A DNA stretch of 64,000 nt from CAWBJO01 sp963789175 (GTDB lineage: Bacteria > Pseudomonadota > Alphaproteobacteria > Rhizobiales > Aestuariivirgaceae): positions 434,001-498,000 of the forward strand of contig CAWBJO010000007.1 in the NCBI GenBank assembly GCA_963789175.1. The letters run 5' to 3'. The translations under genes and the position numbers were made by a program. The notes under the pieces were generated by a model that was not told the DNA's origin, ran no database searches, and saw nothing but the letters and a program-made list of their open reading frames with translations. The stretch's first letter is position 1; every line of letters starts with the position of its first letter. Of this stretch, positions 54,262 through 63,037 are shown piece after piece.

Positions 54262-54737
54262 GGAAAGCGAAGGCGGCATCGCCCAGGCATCGTCCCGTCT
54301 TGCGTTCCGCGGCCCGCCTTGGAGGCGTGCAGGCCCTCTATCAGATGGACGTCGCCCAAACCGATCTCGGAGAGGTCCTTTCGCAGTTCTCCTCGCAGGA
54401 GGGGTTGAAGCTCGACGAGACCGAGAATGCCGCGGCGGATGTGGGGCACCTGAAGAACATCGTTGAGGGCACGGTCAGGGAGCAGCGCACCATCGATTCG
54501 CAGATCAGCCGCCATCTCAATCCGAGCTGGCCGCTTGAGCGGCTCGACAGCGTGCTGCGCGCCATCCTGCGGGCCGGCGCCTATGAGCTCATGTTCCGTC
54601 ACGACGTGCCGGCGCGCACGGCCATCGACGAGTACGTGAACGTAGCCCACGCCTTCTACGAGGGAGACGAGCCCGGCTTCGTCAACGGGGTCCTCGACAA
54701 GCTGGCGCGCTCGCTCGCGATCCCGAGGATCGAATGA
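54258..54737 (+). CDS. nusB: Transcription antitermination protein NusB
   Basis: All-helical RNA-binding factor that with NusE helps rRNA transcription. The 159-residue protein has ARLGGVQALYQMDV and the C-terminal RAILRAGAYELMFR, ARTAIDEYVNVAHAF and PGFVNGVLDKLAR segments. The start is the GTG at 54258, inside the ribH stop. The ribH-nusB pairing is widespread in bacteria. Confidence 0.96.
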   Translation: MRKAKAASPRHRPVLRSAARLGGVQALYQMDVAQTDLGEVLSQFSSQEGLKLDETENAAADVGHLKNIVEGTVREQRTIDSQISRHLNPSWPLERLDSVLRAILRAGAYELMFRHDVPARTAIDEYVNVAHAFYEGDEPGFVNGVLDKLARSLAIPRIE

Positions 54738-55948
54738 CGAGCGCAGCGGCTGCGATCCACGACGACACCCGCGCCCGGCGGAATGCCATCGTCCTCTCGA
54801 TCGCCCAGGCGCTTTCCACGTCGTCGACGGTGGTCCTGATCGCCACCGCCGGACTCATCGGCGCCGACATCGCGCCGAACCGGAGCTGGGCGACGCTTCC
54901 GGTATCGAGCTTCGTCATCGGTACGATGATCTCGACGATTCCCGCCTCGTTGCTCATGCGGAGATTCGGGCGCAAAGCGGGCTTCGTCGGCGGCGCGCTG
55001 ATCGGGCTCGCCGGCGCGGTTCTATCCATCGTCTCCATCTATTTGCGGGATTTCGGGCTGTTCGTGCTCTCCACGGCGCTGCATGGAAGCTTCGCAGCGG
55101 CGGCCCAGTACTACCGCTTCGCCGCCGCCGACGATGCGAGCCCCGACTTTAGGCCGAAGGCCATCTCGTGGGTACTGGTCGGCGGCGTCGCCGCCGCACT
55201 CTTCGGCACGCTCATCGTCATGAGCACGGTCGAGCTCCTGGCGCCGATCCTGTTCGCGGGATGTTACGTGGCGACGGCGATGCTCGCAGTCGCGTCCATA
55301 GGCGCCCTTCTATTCCTCGAAACTGGACAGGTGGTGGAGATCGCCGGCCAGGAGGCGCGCCCGCTTTCCGCAATCATCGCCCAGCCAAGGTTCATCGCGG
55401 CCGTCGTATGCGGCATGATGTCGTTCGGCATGATGAACCTGGTCATGACCGCAACGCCGATCGCCATGTTCGACTGTGGCTTCTCGGTCGGCGACGCAAG
55501 CTGGGTCATCCAGTGGCATGTGCTCGGAATGTACGTTCCGAGCTTCTTCACGGGTTCGCTCATCGCGCGCTTCGGCGTCGAGCGGATCACGGGCGCCGGC
55601 ATGGTGATCCTCGCCTTCGCCGGAATCGGTGCGCTCGCCGGCATCCACTTCGCGAATTTCGCCGTCGCCCTCGTCCTTCTCGGGATCGGTTGGAATTTCG
55701 GCTACATCGGCGGCACGACGATGGTCACAGAATGCTACCGGCCCTCGGAGCGCAACAAGGTCCAGGCGGTCAACGACTTCGCCGTGTTCACGACGGTGGC
55801 GATCGCCTCGCTGACCTCCGGAAAGCTGCTCGACGGTCTGGGGTGGAACGCCGTCAACCTGGCAATCTTCCCGATGGTGGCAGTGGGGCTCGGCCTGCTG
55901 CTTTGGTACACGAGGCTGCGTCCGCAGGCCCGTGAGGTGATCCGATGA
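54734..55948 (+). CDS. Major facilitator superfamily transporter
   Basis: A 404-residue inner-membrane transporter with about twelve hydrophobic helices. The loop after helix 2 has LLMRRFGRKAGFVGG, the MFS motif A pattern. The cytoplasmic loop between the two six-helix halves is short. Substrate is unknown. The start overlaps the nusB stop and the end overlaps the LysE-family gene, so it is in the rib-nusB transcript. Confidence 0.88.
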   Translation: MTSAAAAIHDDTRARRNAIVLSIAQALSTSSTVVLIATAGLIGADIAPNRSWATLPVSSFVIGTMISTIPASLLMRRFGRKAGFVGGALIGLAGAVLSIVSIYLRDFGLFVLSTALHGSFAAAAQYYRFAAADDASPDFRPKAISWVLVGGVAAALFGTLIVMSTVELLAPILFAGCYVATAMLAVASIGALLFLETGQVVEIAGQEARPLSAIIAQPRFIAAVVCGMMSFGMMNLVMTATPIAMFDCGFSVGDASWVIQWHVLGMYVPSFFTGSLIARFGVERITGAGMVILAFAGIGALAGIHFANFAVALVLLGIGWNFGYIGGTTMVTECYRPSERNKVQAVNDFAVFTTVAIASLTSGKLLDGLGWNAVNLAIFPMVAVGLGLLLWYTRLRPQAREVIR

Positions 55949-56571
55949 CCGTCGAACTCTGGCTGGCCTTCGTCGTCGCCAGCACGATCCTGCTGATCAT
56001 TCCAGGTCCGACCATCCTCCTCGTCGTCTCCTACGCCCTGGGGCAGGGATGGCGGTCGGCCTTTCCCATGGCGATCGGCGTGGCGCTCGGCGATTTCACC
56101 GCCATGACGCTCTCCATGCTCGGCGTCGGTGCGCTGCTCGCGGCGTCGGCAACCCTGTTCACGGCAGTCAAGCTCGTCGGCGCGGCCTATCTGATCTATC
56201 TCGGCATAAAGCTGTGGCGGGCCGGCGGGCGGCTCCACGTCGAGGCGCGGGCCGACCGGGCACCGGCCCTGAAGATGCTCGGACATGCCTGGATCGTCAC
56301 GGCGCTCAATCCAAAGAGCATCACGTTCTTCGTGGCGTTCCTGCCGCAATTCCTCGACGCCAAGGCGAGCTTCACCTCGCAGATGATCGTATTTGAATCT
56401 ACCTTCCTGGTGCTTGCCTTCGCGAATGCGCTCGGCTACGCGCTGGTCGCGAGCCGGGCGCGGACCCTCGTCCGCAACGAGCGGGCGGTCCGCATCATCA
56501 ACCGGGTGGGCGGCAGTCTCCTGGTGAGCGCCGGCATCGCGGCGGCGACGGTTCGCACCTCGCAGGCGTGA
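55945..56571 (+). CDS. LysE/RhtB-family amino-acid exporter
   Basis: A 208-residue, six-helix inner-membrane protein. The family signature IIPGPTILLVVSYALGQGWR is at about residues 18-37, followed by GAAYLIYLGIKLWR and HAWIVTALNPKSITFFVAFLPQF. Members export amino acids such as threonine, homoserine or lysine; the substrate cannot be told. It ends the chain that begins at nrdR and converges on an SDR gene. Confidence 0.9.
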   Translation: MTVELWLAFVVASTILLIIPGPTILLVVSYALGQGWRSAFPMAIGVALGDFTAMTLSMLGVGALLAASATLFTAVKLVGAAYLIYLGIKLWRAGGRLHVEARADRAPALKMLGHAWIVTALNPKSITFFVAFLPQFLDAKASFTSQMIVFESTFLVLAFANALGYALVASRARTLVRNERAVRIINRVGGSLLVSAGIAAATVRTSQA

Positions 56572-56595
56572 AGGCGAACCGGCGCCGTCGGAAAA

Positions 56596-57633
56596 TCAGC
56601 CGGAGCGGCGCTTGCCGGGAATGTTCTCCAGGAACTGCGTCGGCGTCAGGCGTCCCTCGGCAATCAGGCTCTTGTAGACCTCGGCCGTCTTGGTCGTGAA
56701 GCTTGGATAGGTCCTGAGCGTGGTGAGCGCGATGAACACTTCCATGATGCCCTGCTCCGGCGTGATCTCGGGCTTGAAGGCCAGAAGCTTGGCGATCTTT
56801 TGAGTGTTCAGCCGCATGTCCGCTTCGGCCGGCCGGCCGGGCTCGAAATCGACAGCGATGGCGAGCGGCAGGGTGTTCTGGATCTTCTCGGCAATCTGCC
56901 GGACCGAATAATTGCCGGCGGCGAGATTGAAGACCTGGCCGCGCACTGTCTCGACCGGCGCTTCGACGGCTTCGACGAAGGCGCGGGAATAGTCGCGCAC
57001 GTGGATGAGCGGTTGCTGCTCCTCGCCGGCACCGGCGATCGCAACTTTCTTCGACTTGAAGGCCTGGAGCGTCAGGGCATTGAGGACGAGGTCGAACCGC
57101 ATGCGGCGCGACAGGCCGTAGGCGTTTCCACCCCTGAAGACCGTCACCGCAAATTCGTTGTCGCTCAGGCCGAGAAGGGCGTCCTCGGCGAGTTTGCTGT
57201 ACTCCGCCTGAGCGGTCTTCGGCTCGACGGAGCCGGTCTCGGTCGCTTCCCGTCCCGGGGCCGCGCCATAGACGGAGGCCGAACTGCCCAGGACGTAGCG
57301 CTTGACGCCCAAACCTTTGGCGAGAAGGCCGAGGCGGCGGCGGGCCCGGTAGTTGATCGACGAGGTGAGCTCGGGATTGAGATCGCCGGATTCGTCGTTC
57401 GCAAGGGCGGCTAGGTCGATGACCGCATCGACGCCCATCATGAGGTCGGGCTTGAGGCTCCGGACGTCGGCCCTCACCTGACGGAAGAGGGGGTTGTCCG
57501 CATGAGGCGCGAGGGGATGGCGGCCAAAGACCATCCAATCCACGGCCGTGACCGTGTGCTGCCGCTCGAGCAGCTGCGTTACGAGGTGACTCCCGACGAA
57601 ACCGTTCGCACCAGTGACCAGAACATGCGCCAT
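56596..57633 (-). CDS. NAD-dependent epimerase/dehydratase family protein (extended SDR)
   Basis: A 345-residue extended short-chain dehydrogenase. The NAD-binding motif GANGFVGSHLV is at residues 8-18. The active site is SSASVYG with YSKLAED (Tyr and Lys three residues apart). Members act on nucleotide sugars, so a role in surface polysaccharide synthesis is possible. No glycosyltransferase is nearby. AAGGAGCTTTGGGAG lies before the ATG. Confidence 0.88.
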   Translation of the reverse strand: MAHVLVTGANGFVGSHLVTQLLERQHTVTAVDWMVFGRHPLAPHADNPLFRQVRADVRSLKPDLMMGVDAVIDLAALANDESGDLNPELTSSINYRARRRLGLLAKGLGVKRYVLGSSASVYGAAPGREATETGSVEPKTAQAEYSKLAEDALLGLSDNEFAVTVFRGGNAYGLSRRMRFDLVLNALTLQAFKSKKVAIAGAGEEQQPLIHVRDYSRAFVEAVEAPVETVRGQVFNLAAGNYSVRQIAEKIQNTLPLAIAVDFEPGRPAEADMRLNTQKIAKLLAFKPEITPEQGIMEVFIALTTLRTYPSFTTKTAEVYKSLIAEGRLTPTQFLENIPGKRRSG

Positions 57634-57993
57634 CTCCCAAAGCTCCTTCCAGTTACCTTACGGGTGGGCGGTTGTTCCAATCCGAAACATCGCCGGACAC
57701 CCTCGAAGGGGCTTCAGCAAGGAGCGTGCAATTAACCACTTATGCGCGGGGTTACCTGCATTAACGCTGGTAGAAGTGAGCCGACAGCGGGACGACGCGA
57801 TTGCCGTCCGGACGCCTCAAATGCGGCCAAGCGTTAAAGGCGTTGCCTAATTGAGGCAGTTTTGGCAAATTCCGCCGCGATTTTCCGGGGACCAGGGGAA
57901 TCGAGGCGGGCTAGAAGCAGGGATCACGTCCCTGGCCACGGGTTGCCAAGAAATCCCGTTCCGAATCCTTCAGCGATTTCAAAGGAATATTCC
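57634..57993. other. Spacer upstream of hppA
   Basis: A 360-bp divergent spacer between the SDR gene and hppA, locally AT-richer near 57720-57850. I see only small inverted repeats (for example TGCCT-AATTG-AGGCA around 57845). No gene and no confident promoter could be assigned. AAAGGAATATTCC is the hppA ribosome-binding region. Confidence 0.4.
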
Positions 57994-60129
57994 ATGAGTT
58001 TGACGCTCTGGCTCATCATTCTGTGCGGCGCCCTTTCCCTCGTCTACGGCTTCGTTACGACACGAGCCCTGCTTGCCGCCGATGCCGGCACGGCCCGCAT
58101 GCAGGAAATCTCGGCAGCCGTCCGCGAGGGTGCGCAGGCCTACCTCAAGCGCCAATACACGACGATCGCCGCGGTGGGTGTCGTCATCCTCATCCTCGCC
58201 GGCGCGACGCTCGGCTGGTACGCCGCCATCGGCTTCGCGATCGGCTCCATCCTGTCCGGCGCGGCCGGGTTCATCGGCATGAACGTGTCGGTCAGGGCAA
58301 ACGTCCGAACCGCCCAGGCCGCCACCAAGTCGCTCGCCGGCGGGCTCGAGATGGCATTTCGGGCCGGCGCGGTGACCGGACTCCTGGTCGCCGGGCTGGC
58401 GCTCCTCGGCGTGACCGTCTATTTCGGATTTCTCGTCGGCGTGCTCGGACTGGATCCGACCAGCCGAACCGTCATCGACGCGCTCGTATCGCTCGGCTTC
58501 GGCGCTTCACTCATCTCGATCTTCGCGCGTCTCGGCGGCGGCATCTTCACCAAGGGTGCGGATGTGGGCGGCGACATGGTCGGGAAGGTCGAAGCGGGCA
58601 TTCCGGAAGACGATCCGCGCAACCCGGCGACCATCGCCGACAATGTGGGCGACAATGTCGGCGACTGCGCCGGCATGGCGGCGGACCTCTTCGAGACCTA
58701 TGCGGTCACGGCGGTCGCTACCATGGTGCTGGGGGCGATCGTGTTCACGGCTCCGGAACTCCGGCTGGCGGCCATGCTCTACCCGCTCGCCATCGGCGGC
58801 GCCTGCGTCGTCACGTCGATCATCGGCACGTACTTCGTCAAGCTCGGCAGCAACAATTCGATCATGGGCGCCCTCTACAAGGGCTTCATTGCCACGGCCG
58901 TCCTGTCGCTCGTCGTTCTCTTCCCGGTGACGGCGTACATCTGGGGCTCGCTCAGCATCGACCTCGGCGGCTTCACGCCCATGCATCTCTTCTGGTGCGG
59001 CTTCATCGGCCTCGTCGTCACGGGCCTGCTCATCTGGATCACGGAATACTACACTGGAACCGGGTTCAGGCCGGTGCGGTCGATCGCCGAAGCTTCGGTG
59101 ACCGGGCACGGCACGAACGTCATCCAGGGGCTTGCGGTGTCGCTGGAATCGACGGCGCTGCCGGCTCTCGTCATCATCGGCGGCATACTCGTCACCTACA
59201 ATCTCGCCGACCTCTACGGCGTGGCGGTCGCCGTTACGACCATGCTGGCGCTCGCCGGCATGGTGGTGGCCCTCGACGCCTTCGGACCGGTCACCGACAA
59301 TGCCGGCGGCATAGCCGAGATGGCGGGGCTGCCGAAGGACGTACGCAAAAACACCGACGCGCTCGACGCCGTAGGCAACACGACCAAGGCCGTCACCAAG
59401 GGCTATGCAATCGGCTCGGCCGGCCTCGGCGCACTCGTCCTGTTCGCAGCCTATACTCAGGACCTCAAGCACTTCAGCTCCACTGCCACCGAAGGCTCGT
59501 TCTTCTACGGCCTCGGCGACATCAGCTTCTCGCTCGCCGATCCCTATGTGGTGGTCGGCCTGCTGTTCGGCGGGCTGTTGCCCTACCTGTTCAGCGGCAT
59601 CTCGATGACCGCCGTCGGACGGGCCGCGCAATCCGTCGTCGTGGAAGTGCGGCGCCAGTTCAAGGAGCGCCCCGGCATCATGCAGGGTACGGAACGGCCC
59701 GACTACGGGCGGGCGGTCGACATGCTGACCAAGGCGGCGATCCGCGAGATGGTGATCCCGTCGCTTCTGCCTGTGCTGTCGCCCATCGTCTGCTTCCTCG
59801 TGATCTGGGGTATCGCCGGCAAGGCCTCCGCCTTCGCGTCGCTCGGCGCCATGCTGCTCGGGGTGATCGTCACCGGCCTGTTCGTCGCGATCTCGATGAC
59901 GGCGGGCGGCGGCGCCTGGGACAATGCCAAGAAATCCTTCGAGGACGGCTTCACCGACAGCCGGGGAGTCGTGCATCAGAAGGGATCGGAGGCACACAAG
60001 GCTTCGGTCACCGGAGACACGGTCGGCGATCCCTACAAGGATACCGCCGGTCCGGCCGTCAACCCGATGATCAAGATCACGAACATCGTCGCCCTGCTGC
60101 TGCTGGCCGTCCTCGCCCGTCTCGGGTGA
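57994..60129 (+). CDS. hppA: K+-independent H+-translocating membrane pyrophosphatase
   Basis: Pumps protons across the membrane using pyrophosphate. The 711-residue protein has about 16 helices. It carries the substrate segment GADVGGDMVGKVEAGIPEDDPRNPATIADNVGDNVGDCAGM and a second acidic cluster near the C-terminus (TGDTVGDPYKDTAGPAVNP). In GNTTKAVTKGYAIGSAG a lysine stands where K+-dependent enzymes have alanine (GNTTAA), the known marker of the K+-independent type. I take the ATG at 57994 by family length. It stands alone; PPi released by biosynthesis would feed it. Confidence 0.96.
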   Translation: MSLTLWLIILCGALSLVYGFVTTRALLAADAGTARMQEISAAVREGAQAYLKRQYTTIAAVGVVILILAGATLGWYAAIGFAIGSILSGAAGFIGMNVSVRANVRTAQAATKSLAGGLEMAFRAGAVTGLLVAGLALLGVTVYFGFLVGVLGLDPTSRTVIDALVSLGFGASLISIFARLGGGIFTKGADVGGDMVGKVEAGIPEDDPRNPATIADNVGDNVGDCAGMAADLFETYAVTAVATMVLGAIVFTAPELRLAAMLYPLAIGGACVVTSIIGTYFVKLGSNNSIMGALYKGFIATAVLSLVVLFPVTAYIWGSLSIDLGGFTPMHLFWCGFIGLVVTGLLIWITEYYTGTGFRPVRSIAEASVTGHGTNVIQGLAVSLESTALPALVIIGGILVTYNLADLYGVAVAVTTMLALAGMVVALDAFGPVTDNAGGIAEMAGLPKDVRKNTDALDAVGNTTKAVTKGYAIGSAGLGALVLFAAYTQDLKHFSSTATEGSFFYGLGDISFSLADPYVVVGLLFGGLLPYLFSGISMTAVGRAAQSVVVEVRRQFKERPGIMQGTERPDYGRAVDMLTKAAIREMVIPSLLPVLSPIVCFLVIWGIAGKASAFASLGAMLLGVIVTGLFVAISMTAGGGAWDNAKKSFEDGFTDSRGVVHQKGSEAHKASVTGDTVGDPYKDTAGPAVNPMIKITNIVALLLLAVLARLG

Positions 60130-60163
60130 GGAGGGGCCAGCAAGGCAAGCCTAGCCGAGCCAG

Positions 60164-60658
60164 CTATTGTCCCGGCACCGCCGAACCCTCCTTGGAGCTC
60201 GTCCGGCCCGGGCCTTTGAAACGGCCGATATTGCCGAGCAGCTGCTGGACGATGGTCAGCTCCTTGCCCTTGGTCGGAGTGCGGCGGGTGTTGAAGTCGA
60301 TGACCTCGCCGTCGGTCAGCCCGTAGTTGGCGAAGGAGACGACCTGGTCGGTCTGGTCGAACCGGACTGCGAAGACTTGGCGATCGGTCTCGACCGGATC
60401 GAGGAACGCCTTCTGCTCGACGCGGCTGGAGATATAATAGTAGCTGTCGCCTTCGACGTTGATGCTGGCGGTCGTCGAAGGCGAGCCGAGGAGGCCTTCG
60501 ACCTCGGATTTTGCCATCCCGACCTGGACTTTTGCCAGATCGCCGCCCCGCGACTGATAGCCTCGATAGTCGATGGTGGGCTGGCAGGCGGCGAGGGCAG
60601 CTGATGCAGCACCCAAGAGGAAGGTACGTCGCGTGAAATTTGCCGTCGGATGTGTCAT
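60164..60658 (-). CDS. bamE: Outer membrane protein assembly factor BamE
   Basis: Lipoprotein subunit of the BAM complex that inserts beta-barrels into the outer membrane. The 164-residue precursor has a signal FTRRTFLLGAASAALAAC whose cysteine is the lipidation site. The SmpA/OmlA domain follows (VQVGMAKSEVEGLLGSP and YYYISSRVEQKAFLDP). It is divergent from the cytochrome-chaperone gene, a pairing often seen in alphaproteobacteria. AAGG lies before the ATG at 60658; the frame upstream is not used. Confidence 0.92.
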   Translation of the reverse strand: MTHPTANFTRRTFLLGAASAALAACQPTIDYRGYQSRGGDLAKVQVGMAKSEVEGLLGSPSTTASINVEGDSYYYISSRVEQKAFLDPVETDRQVFAVRFDQTDQVVSFANYGLTDGEVIDFNTRRTPTKGKELTIVQQLLGNIGRFKGPGRTSSKEGSAVPGQ

Positions 60659-60757
60659 CGAAACCTTGTGTGCTAAGGAAGGTTGCTGGCTAGCATATTG
60701 CCGCTTGAAGGTCGACCTGATCCGCACTCTCGCACCGGTTCTCAGGGAAGCAACGCA

Positions 60758-61309
60758 ATGGCGCTAAGGAGCTTGTTCCGTACGGCGGCGCGCGACGATG
60801 CGGCAAGCGAGGTCTATGCAGCAATTGTGGCCAAGGCGCGGCAGCCCTATTTCTACGAATCACTCGGCGTCGCCGACACCATCGAGGGGCGCTTCGACAT
60901 GCTGCTCCTGCATGCAGTCCTGGTTATGCGGAGGCTCAAGAGCGGCTCGCCGGCGGCGCGGGACCTCTCGCAGAAGGCATTCGACCGGATGTTCGAGGAC
61001 ATGGACGGGTCGCTGCGGGAGATGGGCGTGGGCGATCTCTCGGTCGGAAAGAGAGTGCGCAAGATGGGCGAGATGTTCTACGGACGGGCCGCCGCCTATG
61101 GCGAAGCGCTCGACCGGAACGACGCCGCTGCGCTCGAGGCCGCCATCGCGCGCAACGTCTACCCGGACGGCGGAGATGCGGAGAAGGTGAAGGCGCTGGC
61201 GCGATACTGCCGCGCCGCTGCCGTCGATCTCGATGGGCAGGAGGAGACGGCGCTGCTCGAGGGCAAGGTGCGGTTCCCATCTCCCGATCCGGCTGGGAGG
61301 GCGCCGTGA
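60758..61309 (+). CDS. Ubiquinol-cytochrome c assembly chaperone (CBP3 family)
   Basis: A 183-residue member of the CBP3/UQCC family, needed in mitochondria for cytochrome bc1 assembly. Conserved segments are QPYFYESLGVADTIEGRFDMLLLHAVLVMRRL, DMDGSLREMGVGDLSVGKRVRKMGEMFYGR and a YGEAL segment. AGGGA lies 9 bases before the ATG at 60758. It overlaps the next gene by 4 bp (GTGA). No bc1 genes are in the window. Confidence 0.9.
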   Translation: MALRSLFRTAARDDAASEVYAAIVAKARQPYFYESLGVADTIEGRFDMLLLHAVLVMRRLKSGSPAARDLSQKAFDRMFEDMDGSLREMGVGDLSVGKRVRKMGEMFYGRAAAYGEALDRNDAAALEAAIARNVYPDGGDAEKVKALARYCRAAAVDLDGQEETALLEGKVRFPSPDPAGRAP

Positions 61310-61848
61310 TGCCGGAGTTCAGCCGCCTGATTGCCGTTGACCGCGTACCGCTCGAAGGCATGACAGAGCGCATCGCCGCCGACGGGCGCGAACGAGCGAC
61401 CTTGGCGCAGCGGTTCGGACTCGTCGGAATTCACGAACTTTCGGCCGTACTGAAGCTCGAGCCGTGGCGGCGGGGAGGACTCAAGGTGACGGGTCGGATG
61501 GATGCGCGCATCGAGCAAACCTGCGTCGTGACGCTCGAGCCGTTCGAGGCGACGCTCAGGGAGCAGCTGACGCGCTACTTCGCCGGACAAAGCGAGCCTG
61601 GGGCAACGCCCGTCGTCCATTCCGTCGAATCGCTGGAAGAGGACGAGCCCGACACGATCGCCGGCGGGTCGGTCGATCTCGGGGAGCTGGTCGCTGAGAC
61701 CCTCGGTCTCTCGCTCGACCCCTATCCGCGCCGGCCGGATGCCGAATTCCGCAGTGCGGAAACAGCCCGCGAAGACAGCGAGCGCATGGGTCCGTTCGCC
61801 GCCCTGCAGGCGATCAAGCAGAAAACCGGCCGCAAAGGCCCGTCTTGA
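61306..61848 (+). CDS. yceD: YceD/DUF177 family protein
   Basis: A 180-residue protein of the YceD family, linked in bacteria and plastids to 23S rRNA processing and accumulation. It has the segment RIEQTCVVTLEPFEATLREQL and an acidic stretch ESLEEDEPDTIAGGSVDLGELVAETLGLSLDPYPR, typical of the family. The start is a GTG inside the preceding stop, with GGGAGG upstream; an ATG follows directly. rpmF, often next to yceD in other groups, is absent, as is usual in alphaproteobacteria. Confidence 0.9.
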   Translation: MMPEFSRLIAVDRVPLEGMTERIAADGRERATLAQRFGLVGIHELSAVLKLEPWRRGGLKVTGRMDARIEQTCVVTLEPFEATLREQLTRYFAGQSEPGATPVVHSVESLEEDEPDTIAGGSVDLGELVAETLGLSLDPYPRRPDAEFRSAETAREDSERMGPFAALQAIKQKTGRKGPS

Positions 61849-61951
61849 GCTTTGACATTCCACCATGTTTTCGTGAAATGGGCCGTGCCGGACCGGCCGT
61901 TAGATGTATGATGGCGCGGCACGCCACGACGGGACGCCCCCAGATATTTCC

Positions 61952-63016
61952 ATGAACGAGCATATCGTACTGGCCATCGACGCCATGGGCGGCGACCTCG
62001 GACCCGAGATGGTCGTGCCGGCGCTCGAGCTCGTCATCGCGCGCCATTCCAAGGCTCGGATCCTTCTCACGGGTGATGCGGCTCGCATTCGCCCGCTGCT
62101 TGCACGCGCGAAAATGGCGGTCGGCAGGGTCGACGTGCAGCACTGCGACGTCGCCATCGGCATGCACGACAAGCCCAGCCAGGCGCTGCGCCGCGGGCGC
62201 GGCAAGAGCAGCATGTGGCAGGCGATCGAGGCGGTCCGCAGCGGCGCCGCCCAGGTGGCGCTCTCAGCCGGCAACACCGGCGCCCTGATGGCGATGGCGA
62301 CCGTCATCCTGCGCACGATGCCGGGCATCCGGAGGCCGGCGATCGCGGCCATCTGGCCGACGCTCAAGGGCGAAAGCATCGTCCTCGACGTCGGCGCGAC
62401 GATCGGAGTCGACGCCGAGCAGCTCGTAGACTTCTCGATCATGGGGGAAGCGATGGCACGCTGCGTGTTCGGCATTCCGCGCCCCACCGTCGGTCTCCTC
62501 AACATCGGCGCCGAAGAGATGAAGGGCAACGAAGTGGTGCGCGATGCCGGCCGCATTCTGCGCGATGCGCGGCTTCCCATCGAATACTACGGATTCGTGG
62601 AAGGCGACGACATCGGCAAGGGGACGGTGGACGTGGTCGTGACCGAGGGGTTCACAGGGAACATCCTCCTGAAGACGGCCGAGGGAACCGCCAAGCAGTT
62701 GATGACATATCTTCGCTCGGCCCTCTCGCGGACGTTGACGTCGCGGCTTGGGGCATTTCTGGCAAGAGGCGCGTTCGAGGCGCTGAGGGCCAAGATGGAC
62801 CCGGGCCGGCACAACGGGGGAGTGTTTCTGGGCCTCAACGGAATAGTGGTAAAGAGCCATGGCGGGACTGATTCGTTCGGGTTTGCCGCTGCCGCCGACC
62901 TCGCCATCGAAATGGCCCGCAACGACGTGATTGCCAAAATAGCAGCCGATCTGGCATCCAAGGACGCCACGCCGACGAGCGCGACCGAAAAGCCGCCGGC
63001 CGAACAGAACGCTTGA
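61952..63016 (+). CDS. plsX: Phosphate acyltransferase PlsX
   Basis: Makes acyl-phosphate from acyl-ACP for phospholipid synthesis. The 354-residue protein has IAIDAMGGDLGPEMVVPALE at the N-terminus, SAGNTGALMAMAT and NIGAEEMKGNEVVRDA, and ends with a short polar tail. I chose the ATG at 61952 by family alignment, though the ribosome-binding site is weak. It sits between yceD and fabH, the standard order, and PlsX and FabH share acyl chemistry. Confidence 0.97.
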   Translation: MNEHIVLAIDAMGGDLGPEMVVPALELVIARHSKARILLTGDAARIRPLLARAKMAVGRVDVQHCDVAIGMHDKPSQALRRGRGKSSMWQAIEAVRSGAAQVALSAGNTGALMAMATVILRTMPGIRRPAIAAIWPTLKGESIVLDVGATIGVDAEQLVDFSIMGEAMARCVFGIPRPTVGLLNIGAEEMKGNEVVRDAGRILRDARLPIEYYGFVEGDDIGKGTVDVVVTEGFTGNILLKTAEGTAKQLMTYLRSALSRTLTSRLGAFLARGAFEALRAKMDPGRHNGGVFLGLNGIVVKSHGGTDSFGFAAAADLAIEMARNDVIAKIAADLASKDATPTSATEKPPAEQNA

Positions 63017-63037
63017 TCAAAGGCAATTCTTGATTTC

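Noticed and set aside
58023..60326. A 767-codon plus-strand frame inside hppA
   Set aside because: It is a second frame of the pyrophosphatase gene with Arg-rich low-complexity sequence and no family motif.
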